Numbered from the stretch's first letter, positions 1 to 10,082 are shown. The stretch: 50,110 nt of DNA from an uncultured Microbulbifer sp. (GCF_947489355.1 NZ_CANLDD010000028.1:1-50110), one strand, 5' to 3'. A program made the numbers and translations. Notes: generated by a model not told the origin, from the letters alone.

Positions 1-78
1 TTCGTGAACTGAACCTGACCTGACAGACCACCGTCAGAAAAACCGGTAACTGTCAGATCAAGTCTGAACTACTACACC

Positions 79-213
79 TCATACACTGTCGTGCTCAAAC
101 AGCACTAAATCCTTGCTAACGATATGGGCAGAAAGGATTTTAACTACTAGTGCCCTCCCCTGCTCCGACTTGAGGAAATCCACGACTGCACCCTGTAACT
201 CCTGTTTGTCCAT
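79..213 (-). CDS. Small ORF of 44 residues, unknown function
   Basis: ATG-started reading frame of 44 codons on the reverse strand, ending in TGA. It begins MDKQELQGAVVDFLKSEQG and reads like a small soluble, helix-prone protein. Its start region (CATACAGG, an AGG-rich stretch, the start codon, then codons for an N/D-K-Q run) is recognisable again at 655-752, where a second, frame-disrupted copy lies. That resemblance is the main reason to take so short a frame seriously. The purine-rich stretch AAAAGG abuts the ATG, which is close for a ribosome binding site. It is divergent from the gene at 348. No family is recognised, and chance cannot be excluded. Confidence 0.3.
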   Translation of the reverse strand: MDKQELQGAVVDFLKSEQGRALVVKILSAHIVSKDLVLFEHDSV

Positions 214-347
214 CCTTTTCTCGCCTGTATGAAAATTCAGTTATATGGGCGGCATAACCGACCTCTATCGGCTGTAATATCCCTGGGCAGGTGGCGCATT
301 TACAGGTAATCTGCAAGTGCTAACCAATAGCTAACAAGGGAATAGTT

Positions 348-626
348 ATGTTCAACATCACATCCGCCGATAGCACTCTGTTTAAAACTCACAGACTCCG
401 CCTTGAGCGCAATTCATCTGAAGTGGTTCGTATAGAAGTTCGCGAAACACTCCAAAATGGTAAGTCCGCCAACCCACCTAAATTTACGGCACACGTTATC
501 GATGCAATGGGGCTCCCGAGCAAAAAATTCATGTCTATAGGGAATACCCTTAAGGAAGCTGTTAACCAATTACTTCCTCAGGCCCAGTCTCTACCTATTG
601 ACGTGTTATGCCCCCCAATAAAATAA
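348..626 (+). CDS. Hypothetical protein, 92 aa
   Basis: A 92-codon frame starting at ATG behind AAGGGAA, a good ribosome binding site about 7 bases upstream. The product is soluble, basic in its first third (THRLRLERN), has no signal peptide or membrane segment, and contains no cysteine pair or nucleotide-binding motif. The C-terminal part (NTLKEAVNQLLPQ) looks helical. I do not recognise a family. It lies in an accessory-looking stretch with no nearby core gene, between two related tiny reverse-strand ORFs (79-213 and 655-752) and about 0.7 kb from a dead insertion sequence. This suggests a strain-specific island rather than core genome. The call as a real gene rests on the ribosome binding site and open frame only. 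Confidence 0.55.
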   Translation: MFNITSADSTLFKTHRLRLERNSSEVVRIEVRETLQNGKSANPPKFTAHVIDAMGLPSKKFMSIGNTLKEAVNQLLPQAQSLPIDVLCPPIK

Positions 627-654
627 GCGACTGATCTATATCTATCTAATTTAG

Positions 655-752
655 CTATTCCAGGCGCTGCAAAATCAATCTGTCCATCAGCGCCTGGCCC
701 TCTTTCGACTTGGCAAATTCCGTGACCTCGCCCTTCTCCCTTGCTTATTCAC
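655..752 (-). pseudogene. Degenerate second copy of the 79-213 small ORF
   Basis: Read on the reverse strand, a GTG preceded by GGAAGG is followed by codons for N-K-Q. The frame then has to shift by about 2 bases to continue as EKGEVTEFAKSKEGQAL and end at TAG. That peptide aligns with ELQGAVVDFLKSEQGRAL of the ORF at 79-213, and the upstream bases CATACAGG are shared too. The copy is shorter at its C-terminus and frame-disrupted as written. The alignment was made by eye. A sequencing indel in a functional gene is the alternative. Confidence 0.35.
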
Positions 753-1314
753 CTTCCCCCCCTGTATGGATGCCCACAACTGGTGGTTGATTGAGCGGCA
801 CTCTCCTTACCCCTATAATCAGCATCTCGGCTGGCAGTAAGCACTGTGGCTGCTGCATTCTTCTGCCCTTCCAGCAATGGACCAAAAATATTCGGGCGTA
901 GGCCATACAAAGTTGAGGTTCCTATTTGTCACTTTATTCAGCTATTGCTTCAGCCAGCTTAAAAAGGCAAGGAACCATAAGACTGCTGCTGTTAGCTCGC
1001 TGAATAAGAGGTCGTGCCGCCGCTTTCATTGGCTTCAAGTTCTCTAATACTGGTTCGCATCAAATTTGCCTCCGGAAAGCGCAGCCAAGCATTCGGCATA
1101 CTTTGTTTCACTGGTGTACTCAGTTCGTGACAGTCGCTCGTTGGTAACCCGCTCAACGGTTTCTCAAGTAAGGGGTTCCTCTTCGCGCAGTACACCCAGT
1201 GTCACCGCCTGGCAGTGCTAAGCTTAGTACACTGTGCTGTGTGGATCTATAATCACCGCGTACACATTCCACACTAAACCAAACATGGCGATAATCACTC
1301 CAAGCATCTGCAGC
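753..1314. other. Unassigned stretch between accessory gene remnants
   Basis: About 560 bases with no gene I can support. A 67-codon reverse-strand frame (992-1195) exists but has no convincing ribosome binding site, and I do not recognise its product. The base composition looks more AT-rich than the core region further right. It may hold further decayed gene remnants. Confidence 0.4.
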
Positions 1315-1806
1315 GTAACCGCTCATTCTACGGAGTCGTTGCCCTAGCCATAGATGTCTGATCGCAGAGGCTTACTGACAAACTTTTCTTTTCACATCCG
1401 CGGTGTCAGATCCGCAACTTCTTTGGCTGGGTACTGCCCAATGCGCAGCAATACATCCGTGAGATAGGTGTACGGATTGATATCATGCAGCTTGCAGGTG
1501 GTGATCAGTCTCTGGATGACGCCCACGTGTTCCACCCCCAGCTCTGTCCAGCAGAACGCGCTCCAGGTGATTGGTTTCCAGCGGTAAATCCGGGTCTTCC
1601 AGGAACACTCTGAGTTTGTGCTCCCAATGGAAAACTTAATCGAGTGCTTTGGCGAGCGGGTTGGAGGGAACCAGGTCTGTGCGCTGTAGTTGGGTTTGGC
1701 ACCACTGGAAGAACTGATCCACTACCGGTTTGCTGTGGGCGAGTCGATAGGCGCATTTCTTGTCACCAGTGAGCTTTGATGCGCGGATCGCCTTAACTGT
1801 ACTGAC
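1315..1806 (-). mobile_element. Decayed IS66-family insertion sequence (transposase 3' part and one terminal repeat)
   Basis: The reverse strand carries the C-terminal third of an IS66-type transposase (TnpC/DDE_Tnp_IS66 with its C-terminal extension). In order it shows KLTGDKKCAYRLAHSKPVVD, LVPSNPLAKALD, LRVFLEDPDLPLETNHLER, FCWTELGVEHVGVIQ, LHDINPYTYLTDVLLRI, LTPRM and KPLRSDIYG. The frame is broken three times: TAA at 1636-1638, a frameshift with loss of about 13 codons between the NHLER and FCWTELG blocks near 1557 (the conserved RPIAVGRKNWL segment is missing), and TGA at 1392-1394 where the family has tryptophan. The final stop is TAG at 1344-1346. At 1315 GTAACCGCTCA matches the usual GTAA-start terminal repeat of this family. 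The 5' half, the tnpA/tnpB genes and the other end are absent, so the element cannot move. Confidence 0.85.
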
Positions 1807-1968
1807 ACGACTGCGCAGCACTGTAGTGCCCCAAATGCGCGCGCCAGCCGGTGGCGAGCGATGGCGGCCACGGTGCCGTATAAAGCCACTTTCCTCGATT
1901 CCCTCCGGTAAAACCCTCGGTCGCATTTTGTCTAGCCTTAAGGTGTATCCCGCTGAAACACCGGCTCT

Positions 1969-3177
1969 ATGGCCAACCCTGACCTCGTGCTGATCCTCAA
2001 TTGCGGCAGCTCTTCACTCAAATTTGCCGCACTCGACCCCGGTTCCGGGAAAGAATTCCTGTGCGGCCAGGCGAACGCCCTGGGGGGGGCTGCGGCGAAG
2101 CTTATCTGGCGCTACCGAGCGCAGAATGGTGCACAAAAACTATCTCGGGATGACGACGACACCACCGTGATCCGGGCACTTGTCGACCGGTTCGATGGAC
2201 AGTGGTCGGAGTTGAAAAACCGGCTGATTGCCATAGGTCACCGGGTGGTCCATGGCGGAGAGCTTTTTGCCAGTTCCGTTCTGATTGACGAGGAGGTGTT
2301 ATCCGCCATCCAATCCTGCTGCGAACTGGCCCCATTACACAACCCTGTCGCCTTGCAGGGCATTCAAGCAGCCCTTGCCGCCTTCCCCCAACTGCCACAG
2401 GTTGCCGTGTTCGATACCGCCTTCCATCAGAGTATGCCGGACTACGCTTACCTGTACGCGCTCCCCTACAGGCTTTACCAGGAGCACCATATCCGCCGCT
2501 ACGGGATGCACGGCAGCAGCCATCGCTATATCAGTGAACGCAGTGCCCAACTGCTGGGCAGGCCCACCCCGGAGGTCAACATTATCTCGGCACACCTGGG
2601 CAACGGCGCCTCCATCGCTGCCATCAAAGGTGGCTACAGCGTGGATACCAGTATGGGGCTGACCCCGCTGGAAGGGTTGGTCATGGGCACGCGCTGCGGT
2701 GATCTGGACCCAGGCCTACTGCTGTATTTGGGGCGGACACTGAACTATTCCCTGGGCGAAATCGAGCAACTGCTGAATCGGGAAAGCGGCCTGATCGGCC
2801 TCTCCGGGCTCAGCAATGACTGCCGTGCGCTGGAGCAGGCCGCTGAAGACGGGCATACCGGCGCACGCCTGGCCCTGGAGGTATTTTGCTACCGGCTGGC
2901 AAAATACATTGCCGCCTACACCATTCCCCTGCACCGGGTCACTGCACTGGTATTTACCGGAGGTATCGGCGAGAACTCCGCCTGGGTGCGCGATCGAACC
3001 ACCGCCTGGTTAAATGGCCTCGCCTATCAATTGGACCCGGCGCTGAATGAAAAAATACGCTTTGGTGCCGAGGGGCGGATTTCACGGCAAAATACCCCGG
3101 AAGTTCTGGTGATCCCCACCCGGGAAGACTGGGTTATCGCCAAAGATACCGCCCAATTGGCGCGAGGGGGAGACTAA
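1969..3177 (+). CDS. ackA: Acetate kinase
   Basis: Catalyses acetyl phosphate + ADP to acetate + ATP, and the reverse, in the cytoplasm; with Pta it links acetyl-CoA to acetate. The 402-residue length is normal for the family. Visible ASKHA-type motifs in order are the phosphate-binding NCGSSSLKF near residue 12, [22 protein letters not shown] with the catalytic histidine, [17 protein letters not shown] with the catalytic arginine, the adenosine-binding FTGGIGENS, and the C-terminal PTREDWVIA with the conserved glutamate. The ATG start places NCGSSSLKF at the family position, although no strong ribosome binding site precedes it. The stop lies 2 bp before pta, so the two form an operon. The promoter region upstream is the edge of the accessory patch with the dead IS66 element. 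Confidence 0.97.
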   Translation: MANPDLVLILNCGSSSLKFAALDPGSGKEFLCGQANALGGAAAKLIWRYRAQNGAQKLSRDDDDTTVIRALVDRFDGQWSELKNRLIAIGHRVVHGGELFASSVLIDEEVLSAIQSCCELAPLHNPVALQGIQAALAAFPQLPQVAVFDTAFHQSMPDYAYLYALPYRLYQEHHIRRYGMHGSSHRYISERSAQLLGRPTPEVNIISAHLGNGASIAAIKGGYSVDTSMGLTPLEGLVMGTRCGDLDPGLLLYLGRTLNYSLGEIEQLLNRESGLIGLSGLSNDCRALEQAAEDGHTGARLALEVFCYRLAKYIAAYTIPLHRVTALVFTGGIGENSAWVRDRTTAWLNGLAYQLDPALNEKIRFGAEGRISRQNTPEVLVIPTREDWVIAKDTAQLARGGD

Positions 3178-3179
3178 GC

Positions 3180-5333
3180 ATGCCGCACAATGCCCGTACC
3201 CTTATGCTGGTTCCTGTGGGTGCGGGCGTGGGCATGACCTCGGTCAGCCTCGGTCTAGTCCGCGCACTGGAACGCAACCGGGTGGAAGTGCAGTTTTTCA
3301 AGCCTGTCGCGGAACCCTCCCCGAACGGCACCACAGAGCGCACCACGAAAATACTGCGACACAATGCCAACCTGACCAGTCCCAGTCCCTTCAGCGCACA
3401 ATATGCCGAGACCCGGGTATCCACCGGGAAAATGCCCGAGCTGTTGGAAGAGATACTGGCGCGCTACCGCAGTGGCAGCAGACACGCGGATGTGATTGTG
3501 ATTGAAGGCATTCTACCCAGCAGCAATAGCCAATTCTCCAACCAGCTCAACTACCAGATTGCCAAAACCCTCGACGCAGAGGTGGTACTGGTGGCCTGCC
3601 CCCCAGGCGGCGCCACCAAACAGTTAAAAGAGCGGCTGGAGTTTGCGGTGCGCGCTTTCGGCGAAGGGGATTCCAACCGGGTGGCGGGCTGTATCATCAA
3701 TAAACTCGGCGCCCCTTTCCGTTATTCGGATACTCCCGGCGCCCACGCCGGCATGACCGCCCAAGGGGAGGCCCCCGCGGAAAGCGCCGCCTCCATCACC
3801 AAAGAGGCCCTTTACCAGCAGGTCCCCCTGCGGATTGTGGGCTGCATTCCCTGGAATGCAGATCTGCTCGCACCGCGGGCTCTGGATCTGGCCCGACACT
3901 TCGATGCACAGATCATCAACCGCGGGGAACTGGAAACCCGGCGACTACGCAACGTGACCTTTTGCTCCCGCTCCCTGGCCAATATGCTCAGACGCTTTAC
4001 ACCGGGGGCCATGCTGGTGACCTCTGCGGACAGGCCCGATGTTGTTACTGGCGCTTGTCTGGCGGTGATGAATGGGGTGAAGATCGGCTGTCTCTTGCTC
4101 ACCGGCGGTTACCAGCTGAATCGTGAATTGTTCAAAATCTGTACCCCAGCAATGGAAACCGGTTTACCGATCCTCCTCGTGGGCGCCAATACCTGGCGAA
4201 CTGTGATGGATTTGCAGACCTTCAACCAGCGCACCCCGGCAGACGACCGGGAGCGGGTCAACCGGGTGCAGGATTTTTTTGCCAGCCACCTGGACGAAAA
4301 CTGGGTACACTCCCTCAGCCAGGTTTCCAGCCGTCCCCGGCGTATGTCACCTTCTGCCTTTCGCTATCACCTCACCGAGCTGGCGCGCCGTTCGCTAAAA
4401 CGCATTGCCCTGCCGGAAGGGGAGGAGCCGCGCACCATCAAAGCCGCACTGACCTGCAGCGAGCGGGGTATTGCCCAAACAATACTGCTGGGGAATGCCA
4501 AAACCATCCAGAGGGCTGCAGAGCAACAGGGGCTCAAGCTTTGTGACAAGGTGCAGATCATCAATCCGGCAGAGGTGCGGGACCGCTATGTGGAGCCCAT
4601 GGTCACCCTGCGCAGGAAAAAGGGCTTGGCCCAGGTAGTGGCGCGGGAACAACTGCGGGATAATGTGGTACTGGGCACCATGATGCTGGCACTTGACGAG
4701 GTGGACGGCCTGGTGTCCGGGGCCATACACACCACCGCCAACACCATCCGCCCCGCCCTGCAGCTGATCAAGGCCGCCCCCGGCGAGCCACTGGTCTCAT
4801 CCATATTTTTTATGCTGCTGCCGGATCAGGTGCTGGTATACGGGGACTGCGCCATCAATCCGGACCCCAACGCGCAACAGCTGGCCGCTATTGCCATCCA
4901 GTCCGCGGACTCGGCCGCAGCCTTTGGTATCGAGCCGCGTGTGGCCATGATCAGTTACTCCACCGGAACCTCGGGTAGCGGTTCGGATGTCGACAAGGTG
5001 CGCGAAGCCACCAAAATTGCCAGGCAACAGCGACCCAAGCTGGTTATCGATGGGCCCTTGCAATACGACGCCGCCCTCATCAAAACAGTAGCCGCACAAA
5101 AGGCACCGCACAGCCCGGTGGCCGGGCGCGCAACGGTATTTATTTTTCCCGACTTGAACACCGGCAATACAACCTACAAAGCTGTGCAGCGCAGTGCGGA
5201 TCTGGTGAGCATTGGACCCATGCTGCAGGGATTGCGCAAGCCGGTCAATGACCTGTCGCGCGGCGCCCGGGTGGATGACATCGTCTACACCATCGCCCTC
5301 ACGGCCATCCAGGCGCAGCAGCGGAATCAATAG
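3180..5333 (+). CDS. pta: Phosphate acetyltransferase, long three-domain form
   Basis: Converts acetyl-CoA + phosphate to acetyl phosphate + CoA. At 717 residues it is the long enterobacterial-type enzyme (E. coli about 714). It has an N-terminal BioD-like P-loop domain (degenerate [16 protein letters not shown] near residue 10), a central DRTGG domain (about 225-340, with [11 protein letters not shown]), and a C-terminal PTA_PTB catalytic domain from about residue 394. That domain contains [20 protein letters not shown] and [18 protein letters not shown]. In E. coli the N-terminal domains mediate allosteric control by pyruvate and NADH; the same is inferred here. It follows ackA after 2 bp. 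It ends 4 bp before the convergent acetyl-CoA hydrolase gene, so there is no room for a terminator between the two units. Confidence 0.97.
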   Translation: MPHNARTLMLVPVGAGVGMTSVSLGLVRALERNRVEVQFFKPVAEPSPNGTTERTTKILRHNANLTSPSPFSAQYAETRVSTGKMPELLEEILARYRSGSRHADVIVIEGILPSSNSQFSNQLNYQIAKTLDAEVVLVACPPGGATKQLKERLEFAVRAFGEGDSNRVAGCIINKLGAPFRYSDTPGAHAGMTAQGEAPAESAASITKEALYQQVPLRIVGCIPWNADLLAPRALDLARHFDAQIINRGELETRRLRNVTFCSRSLANMLRRFTPGAMLVTSADRPDVVTGACLAVMNGVKIGCLLLTGGYQLNRELFKICTPAMETGLPILLVGANTWRTVMDLQTFNQRTPADDRERVNRVQDFFASHLDENWVHSLSQVSSRPRRMSPSAFRYHLTELARRSLKRIALPEGEEPRTIKAALTCSERGIAQTILLGNAKTIQRAAEQQGLKLCDKVQIINPAEVRDRYVEPMVTLRRKKGLAQVVAREQLRDNVVLGTMMLALDEVDGLVSGAIHTTANTIRPALQLIKAAPGEPLVSSIFFMLLPDQVLVYGDCAINPDPNAQQLAAIAIQSADSAAAFGIEPRVAMISYSTGTSGSGSDVDKVREATKIARQQRPKLVIDGPLQYDAALIKTVAAQKAPHSPVAGRATVFIFPDLNTGNTTYKAVQRSADLVSIGPMLQGLRKPVNDLSRGARVDDIVYTIALTAIQAQQRNQ

Positions 5334-5337
5334 CCGG

Positions 5338-7545
5338 CTACTCCCAGCACAGAGGCCGCCTCGTATCGACAAAATCCCGCAAAGCGGCAGCAACCACATA
5401 GGCTTCCAGGCGGTGTTCGTAAGTTTCGGTGTGATCGTAGCCCATGCGCGCCAGACAGCGTTGGATATACTCCGCACTCTCGGATTTGTCGTGCCAGACT
5501 CTCCGTCCCCGGATGACAGCCATCAACATGTGCCACCAACGCCGGTCCGCCGCTTTTAGCTGCTGCAATGCCACCGCGAGCAGGGCCTCTTCACTGGTAA
5601 AATCGGTACCCAGGGGGTAATAAGGCAGCATTGCCAGACATTTTTTATTTGTGAAAACTTTGGCGATATGCCCAGGCGTATTGTTGTTGTACTCTGCGGG
5701 AAGAAGAAATTCTTTTTCAATTTTACCTGCCTGCTTGGCCTGTTCCAGCAGCACTGCCTGGAAACGGACATCGCAGATACTGAGCATGGATACCATCACA
5801 TCCCGATCCGTCTTGCCGCGCAGGTCCACAGCTCCGTACTCGGTGACCACCACATCGCGCAGGTGTCTGGGGATGGTGGTATGGGGATATTCCCACACGA
5901 TATTGCTTACACAGATGCCATCGCGGTTTCGGGTGCTGGGCAAGGCGATAATCGAGCGTGCACCGGGCAGTTCAAACGCCTGGGCAACAAAGTTATACTG
6001 TCCCCCCACACCGCTCACCACCTGGTTGTCCACAAGGCCATCGGAGACAACCGCGCCACCCAATGTCACCATCATGGCCGAGTTCACGAAACGCGCCTGC
6101 CTGCGCTGGACCCGCTTCAATGTCCGCTGGTACTGCAAGTCATTGGTGAAATCGATTCCGGTCATATCAATGCCGGCCCGCTCCCTGGGGGGCAGGTCGC
6201 GAAGCTCTCGATACATCAATTCCGGCCCCAGATAGAATCCACCGTGCAACCAGGTTCCCCCCAACAGCTTCCTGTTGAGGCACTCTCCTATCAAGCGCCT
6301 GCGGCCGTGCTCACTGTGCAGATCACACTCTTCTTCCTCCCCGTCAGGGGTCAGCAACTTGTGCCCGCGCCAGCTGTAGCTGGCATCGACAATGCCAAAG
6401 CGCTGTAGGAACTCGGTATCTTCCGGGGTCAGGGGGGAAGAGATGCGGCCGCATTTCTTCAGCGCCAACAGGGTCTCCTCGTTCACCGTATGGGTAATTT
6501 CATCCCGATCCAGCAGGGCTTGCAGAGCGGCATCGGCATAGACTTCCCGGGTAAGAATACCGGCCCGGCGCAGGTGCAAAAATCCATGGGGAAGCATTTC
6601 GCTGACAGCGTAGAGCCCCTGTTGAAAGGGTTCCGCCATGGGTGTCAGTGCTTCGCCGCAGGCCGGGGACTTGTGGCGGTTCAGTTTTTCGATCAAGCGC
6701 CGATAATGTCCATTCTCTAAATGGCGCAAACGCAGGGCATGGCATACCGCATCTCCGAGCGCGCCAATACCCAGCTGCAGGGTGCCACCATCTGCGATCA
6801 GGCTGGCGATATGCATGCCAATACTGTGTTCAGTAAAACTCACCGGCATCGCCTGAGCCGCAAACAGCGGCGTATCAAAAGTGTCTCCCTCCAGCAAAAA
6901 ATCAAACTCGATTGCATCCAGCTCGCTGGTGCCGGTGATATAGGGCAGCTGTGGGTTGACCTCGCCTACCAGAATCAATGGATGGTCATCGCAGGTGTTG
7001 CTCAGTTTCAAAAACGGCAGCGTCAGATCGGGGTTACAGCTCAAACTAAAACGCACACCATCCTCGACTGGCGACACCATCTGGGCAATCACATTCACAC
7101 CGCTTCTCAAAAGCGCTTCGGGCACCTGAGTGTAATTAACACTGGCATAATGCTGCTGTGCATAGTCATTTCCCAGCAGTGCACCCGGTGCCATAAAAAA
7201 CTCGATCACCTCGATATTGCTCGGCAACTGTTCCCTGCGGCGGGCGGAAGCGTAAGCGAGATCCTGATAGTGACCATAGAGGCGATCCAGTAAAGGCTGG
7301 ATAAAACGACGCAATATATCGCTGTTCCCCTTGGGGCGCTCCAGGGTAAGGGCGGTGAATATGGTCAGGGAAATCGATGGATCGGCAACCGCACGAGCGT
7401 AGAGGGCATTGGCAAAGTGGTTCGCCTTGCCGATCCCCAGGGGCAGGCCCAATACGATTTCCTTGCCCACTTTTTCCAACAGCGCATCAATACAGGGCTC
7501 AACGGTGCTAAAACGCTGGGGGGTTTTTCTGGAAGGGGTTTGCAT
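5338..7545 (-). CDS. Acetyl-CoA hydrolase/transferase family protein
   Basis: A 735-residue member of the acetyl-CoA hydrolase/CoA-transferase superfamily (family I CoA-transferase fold), in the long form of about 700 residues. Visible blocks are an N-terminal GLPLGIGKANHFANAL, LQLGIGALGDAVCHAL in the CoA-binding half, and the C-terminal domain. That domain has VVSDGLVDNQVVSGVGGQYNF, LPSTRNRDGICVSNIVW and VVTEYGAVDLRGKTDRD. I did not assign the catalytic glutamate or the acyl specificity. CoA hydrolysis or transfer to acetate or another short acid are both possible. It starts 22 bp after the fadE stop and is probably cotranscribed with it. This suggests a role in releasing or recycling CoA during acyl-CoA breakdown. 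The ATG start has only a weak, distant AAAGG upstream, so translation may be coupled to fadE. Confidence 0.85.
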   Translation of the reverse strand: MQTPSRKTPQRFSTVEPCIDALLEKVGKEIVLGLPLGIGKANHFANALYARAVADPSISLTIFTALTLERPKGNSDILRRFIQPLLDRLYGHYQDLAYASARRREQLPSNIEVIEFFMAPGALLGNDYAQQHYASVNYTQVPEALLRSGVNVIAQMVSPVEDGVRFSLSCNPDLTLPFLKLSNTCDDHPLILVGEVNPQLPYITGTSELDAIEFDFLLEGDTFDTPLFAAQAMPVSFTEHSIGMHIASLIADGGTLQLGIGALGDAVCHALRLRHLENGHYRRLIEKLNRHKSPACGEALTPMAEPFQQGLYAVSEMLPHGFLHLRRAGILTREVYADAALQALLDRDEITHTVNEETLLALKKCGRISSPLTPEDTEFLQRFGIVDASYSWRGHKLLTPDGEEEECDLHSEHGRRRLIGECLNRKLLGGTWLHGGFYLGPELMYRELRDLPPRERAGIDMTGIDFTNDLQYQRTLKRVQRRQARFVNSAMMVTLGGAVVSDGLVDNQVVSGVGGQYNFVAQAFELPGARSIIALPSTRNRDGICVSNIVWEYPHTTIPRHLRDVVVTEYGAVDLRGKTDRDVMVSMLSICDVRFQAVLLEQAKQAGKIEKEFLLPAEYNNNTPGHIAKVFTNKKCLAMLPYYPLGTDFTSEEALLAVALQQLKAADRRWWHMLMAVIRGRRVWHDKSESAEYIQRCLARMGYDHTETYEHRLEAYVVAAALRDFVDTRRPLCWE

Positions 7546-7567
7546 GGATATCTACAACCGTACACCT

Positions 7568-9802
7568 TTAGCCCGAGCGGCCGATATGCTCCCCCAAGTG
7601 CTCAAAGTGATCAACCTGAATCGCACTATCCACTGCATCCGCGGCTTCCCGCAGGGCACTTGCTTCCCCATCGCTGATCAGGTTGCGCTGTAAACCTTCC
7701 TCTACCGATTCCCTGCTCAACACGCGTATCCCGCCTTTTTTCAGCTTGGCACGTGCGTGCTCTGTAGCACAAACCTTAATGAAAGCCTGCTCGACAATAT
7801 CAACTCCATCGCCGGGATTGCCGGGATAGACACCACAAGTCAGCCTGTCTCGGGTTGTCGACGGGGCCAGCAGGAGCTCGGCGCACGCGCGCGCCTGACG
7901 GTCCGAAGCCGTATGGACACTGTGGCCCCAGGGCATGACCAAAAACCGCATTAACTGTCCGAAGAATGGCCGCGGGAAATTCTGGAAAACTTCCAGCAAA
8001 CTGACCTCAATTTTATGCAGGCCATCGCGCATGGCGAATTCCAGTAGGGGCAGGTCATCCTTGGGGTTATCATCGTCATAAAAACGCTTCAGGGTACAGC
8101 TCAATAAATAGAGTTGGCTGAGTACATCCCCGAGGCGGGAAGAGATCAACTCCTTTCTCTTCAGCTCCCCCCCCAGGGTCATCAGGGAGATTTCTGTAAC
8201 CAGGGTAAGTACTGCAGAATACCGGTTCAGCTGTCGGTAGTACTTGGCAGCAACACCGACATCACGGGGGCTGCTGGCAAACAGGCCCACCGTCCAGCCG
8301 TGGAATACACCGCGAAACAGGGTTTTTATCTGGAACCAGAAGTGTTTTGGCAGAAGCGTATCAAGCTGGTCCAGCCCCTCGCCGGTATCGGGATTTTCTG
8401 CCGCGAGTATCTCATCCAGCAAATAAGGATGACAGCGTATGGCACCCTGACCGAATATCATCAAGCTGCGTGTCAGCAGATTGGCCCCTTCCACGGTAAT
8501 CGCTACGGGGATAGCCCGGTAGACATTGCCAAGGTAATTGGAGGGTCCGTCCATAATGGCCTTGCCCGCATGGATATCCATGGCGTCGTTGATCGCCCGG
8601 CGCAATGCGGAGGTGGCATTGGCTTTCATAATTGCGGTAATGACCGCGGGCTTGCGGCCCTCATCCAAAGCCCGCGTTGTCGTCTTGTGGGCGCTATCCA
8701 GTACAAAGGCAATAGAGGCAATTTCTGCCAAGCGCCGTTGCACTCCCTCAAAGCGCCCCACGGGCACATTGAACTGCTCTCGCACGCGCGCATAGGCCCC
8801 GGTGGTCCGGGCAGCCATTTTCGCGCCCCCCATTGACAGCGAAGGAAGAGAGATGCCGCGCCCGGCGGCAAGCGCGCTCATCAACATTTCCCAGCCTTTG
8901 CCCACATTCTCCCTGCCGCCGATAATCCACTCCATGGGGATAAACACATCTTTGCCCCAGTTGGGGCCATTCTGAAAGGACTGCATGGCTGGCAGGTGGC
9001 GCTGACCGATGGTGATTCCCGGGGTATCGGTGGGGACCAGGGCAACGGTGATACCAAGCGCTTCCTTGTCCCCGAGGATATGCTCGGGGTCATAGAGTTT
9101 AAAGGCCAGACCCAGTACCGTGGCAATGGGGCCCAGGGTGATATAGCGTTTGTGCCAGTTGACGCGCATACCGAGGACTTTCTCGCCCTCGTGCTCCCCG
9201 TAACAGACCTCACCCCGATCCACCATGGAGGCAGCGTCGGAGCCCGCCTGGGGGCTGGTGAGAGCGAAACAGGGGATATCGGTGCCATCGGCCAGGCGGG
9301 GAAGATAGTGATCCTTCTGCACCTGGGTCCCGTGGGAGAGCAGCAGCTCTCCAGGCCCGAGGGAGTTGGGCACCATGACGGTCACTCCCACGCAGGTGCT
9401 GCGGGTAGAGATTTTAGTGACTATTTCTGCATGTGCCGAAGGAGAAAAGCCAAGGCCACCGTATTTCTTGGGAATAATAATGCCGAAAAAGCGGTGTTTG
9501 CGCAGGAAATCCCATACATGCTCGGGGATGTTGTAGTCCACGAAGCTGATTTGCCAATCGTTCACCATATGGCAGAGCTCTTCCACCGGGCCATCCAGAA
9601 AAGCCCTCTCTTCTGCATTCAATTCCGGGGGCCCCATGTCCAGCAGTTGATTCCAGTCCGGTTTTCCCGATAGTAACTGGGCGTCCCACCAAACTTCCCC
9701 GGCTTCCATCGCCTCGCGCTCAGTGGCGGAAATCGAGGGGAGAACCCGCTTGATGGTTTTCAAAAGCGGTGCCGTAAAGAATTTCTTGCGCAATTCGCCC
9801 AT
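7568..9802 (-). CDS. fadE: Acyl-CoA dehydrogenase, FadE type
   Basis: First enzyme of fatty-acid beta-oxidation: a FAD-dependent oxidation of acyl-CoA to trans-2-enoyl-CoA. The 744-residue protein has an N-terminal extension, the acyl-CoA dehydrogenase N and middle domains (IIPKKYGGLGFSPSAHAEI, CFALTSPQAGSDAASM), the C-terminal helical domain (GRFEGVQRRLAEIAS, ANLLTRSLMIFGQGAIRCHPYL) and a long DUF1974-type tail, as in E. coli FadE. A frame 19 codons longer is open. I chose the internal ATG because GGAAGG lies 5 bases upstream of it, while the upper ATG has no clear site. It heads a two-gene unit with the acetyl-CoA hydrolase gene. The 280 bp upstream, before rraA, hold no recognised operator. 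Confidence 0.93.
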   Translation of the reverse strand: MGELRKKFFTAPLLKTIKRVLPSISATEREAMEAGEVWWDAQLLSGKPDWNQLLDMGPPELNAEERAFLDGPVEELCHMVNDWQISFVDYNIPEHVWDFLRKHRFFGIIIPKKYGGLGFSPSAHAEIVTKISTRSTCVGVTVMVPNSLGPGELLLSHGTQVQKDHYLPRLADGTDIPCFALTSPQAGSDAASMVDRGEVCYGEHEGEKVLGMRVNWHKRYITLGPIATVLGLAFKLYDPEHILGDKEALGITVALVPTDTPGITIGQRHLPAMQSFQNGPNWGKDVFIPMEWIIGGRENVGKGWEMLMSALAAGRGISLPSLSMGGAKMAARTTGAYARVREQFNVPVGRFEGVQRRLAEIASIAFVLDSAHKTTTRALDEGRKPAVITAIMKANATSALRRAINDAMDIHAGKAIMDGPSNYLGNVYRAIPVAITVEGANLLTRSLMIFGQGAIRCHPYLLDEILAAENPDTGEGLDQLDTLLPKHFWFQIKTLFRGVFHGWTVGLFASSPRDVGVAAKYYRQLNRYSAVLTLVTEISLMTLGGELKRKELISSRLGDVLSQLYLLSCTLKRFYDDDNPKDDLPLLEFAMRDGLHKIEVSLLEVFQNFPRPFFGQLMRFLVMPWGHSVHTASDRQARACAELLLAPSTTRDRLTCGVYPGNPGDGVDIVEQAFIKVCATEHARAKLKKGGIRVLSRESVEEGLQRNLISDGEASALREAADAVDSAIQVDHFEHLGEHIGRSG

Positions 9803-10082
9803 ATTTACCTTCCATGGTGGTCGCGACAGCGAAATATCCTGCCATTTCCCCCGGGTCATTGAGTGGTATCACAGGACAATGATAGGTGACGATTTCTTCT
9901 ACAGTTTGACTGCCGGAGGGAATGAGCGACTGGACCGGGTTGGCGCTACAAAGGCGGTATTGCGGACAGGGGAAGGTATTCTTGCGCTAAGAACCGCCTG
10001 CCGCGTTCTCCACCATAGAGGTTCAGACTCAGCCCGGAATGACAGTCTAGCCTGAGGCCAGTGGGGGGATCACAGCGAAGGT

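Noticed and set aside
992..1195. 67-codon reverse-strand frame in the accessory patch
   Set aside because: No clear ribosome binding site and no family recognised; kept only as part of the unassigned stretch.
4797..5477. 226-codon reverse-strand frame inside pta
   Set aside because: Shadow frame of a strongly supported gene; no ribosome binding site or family features.
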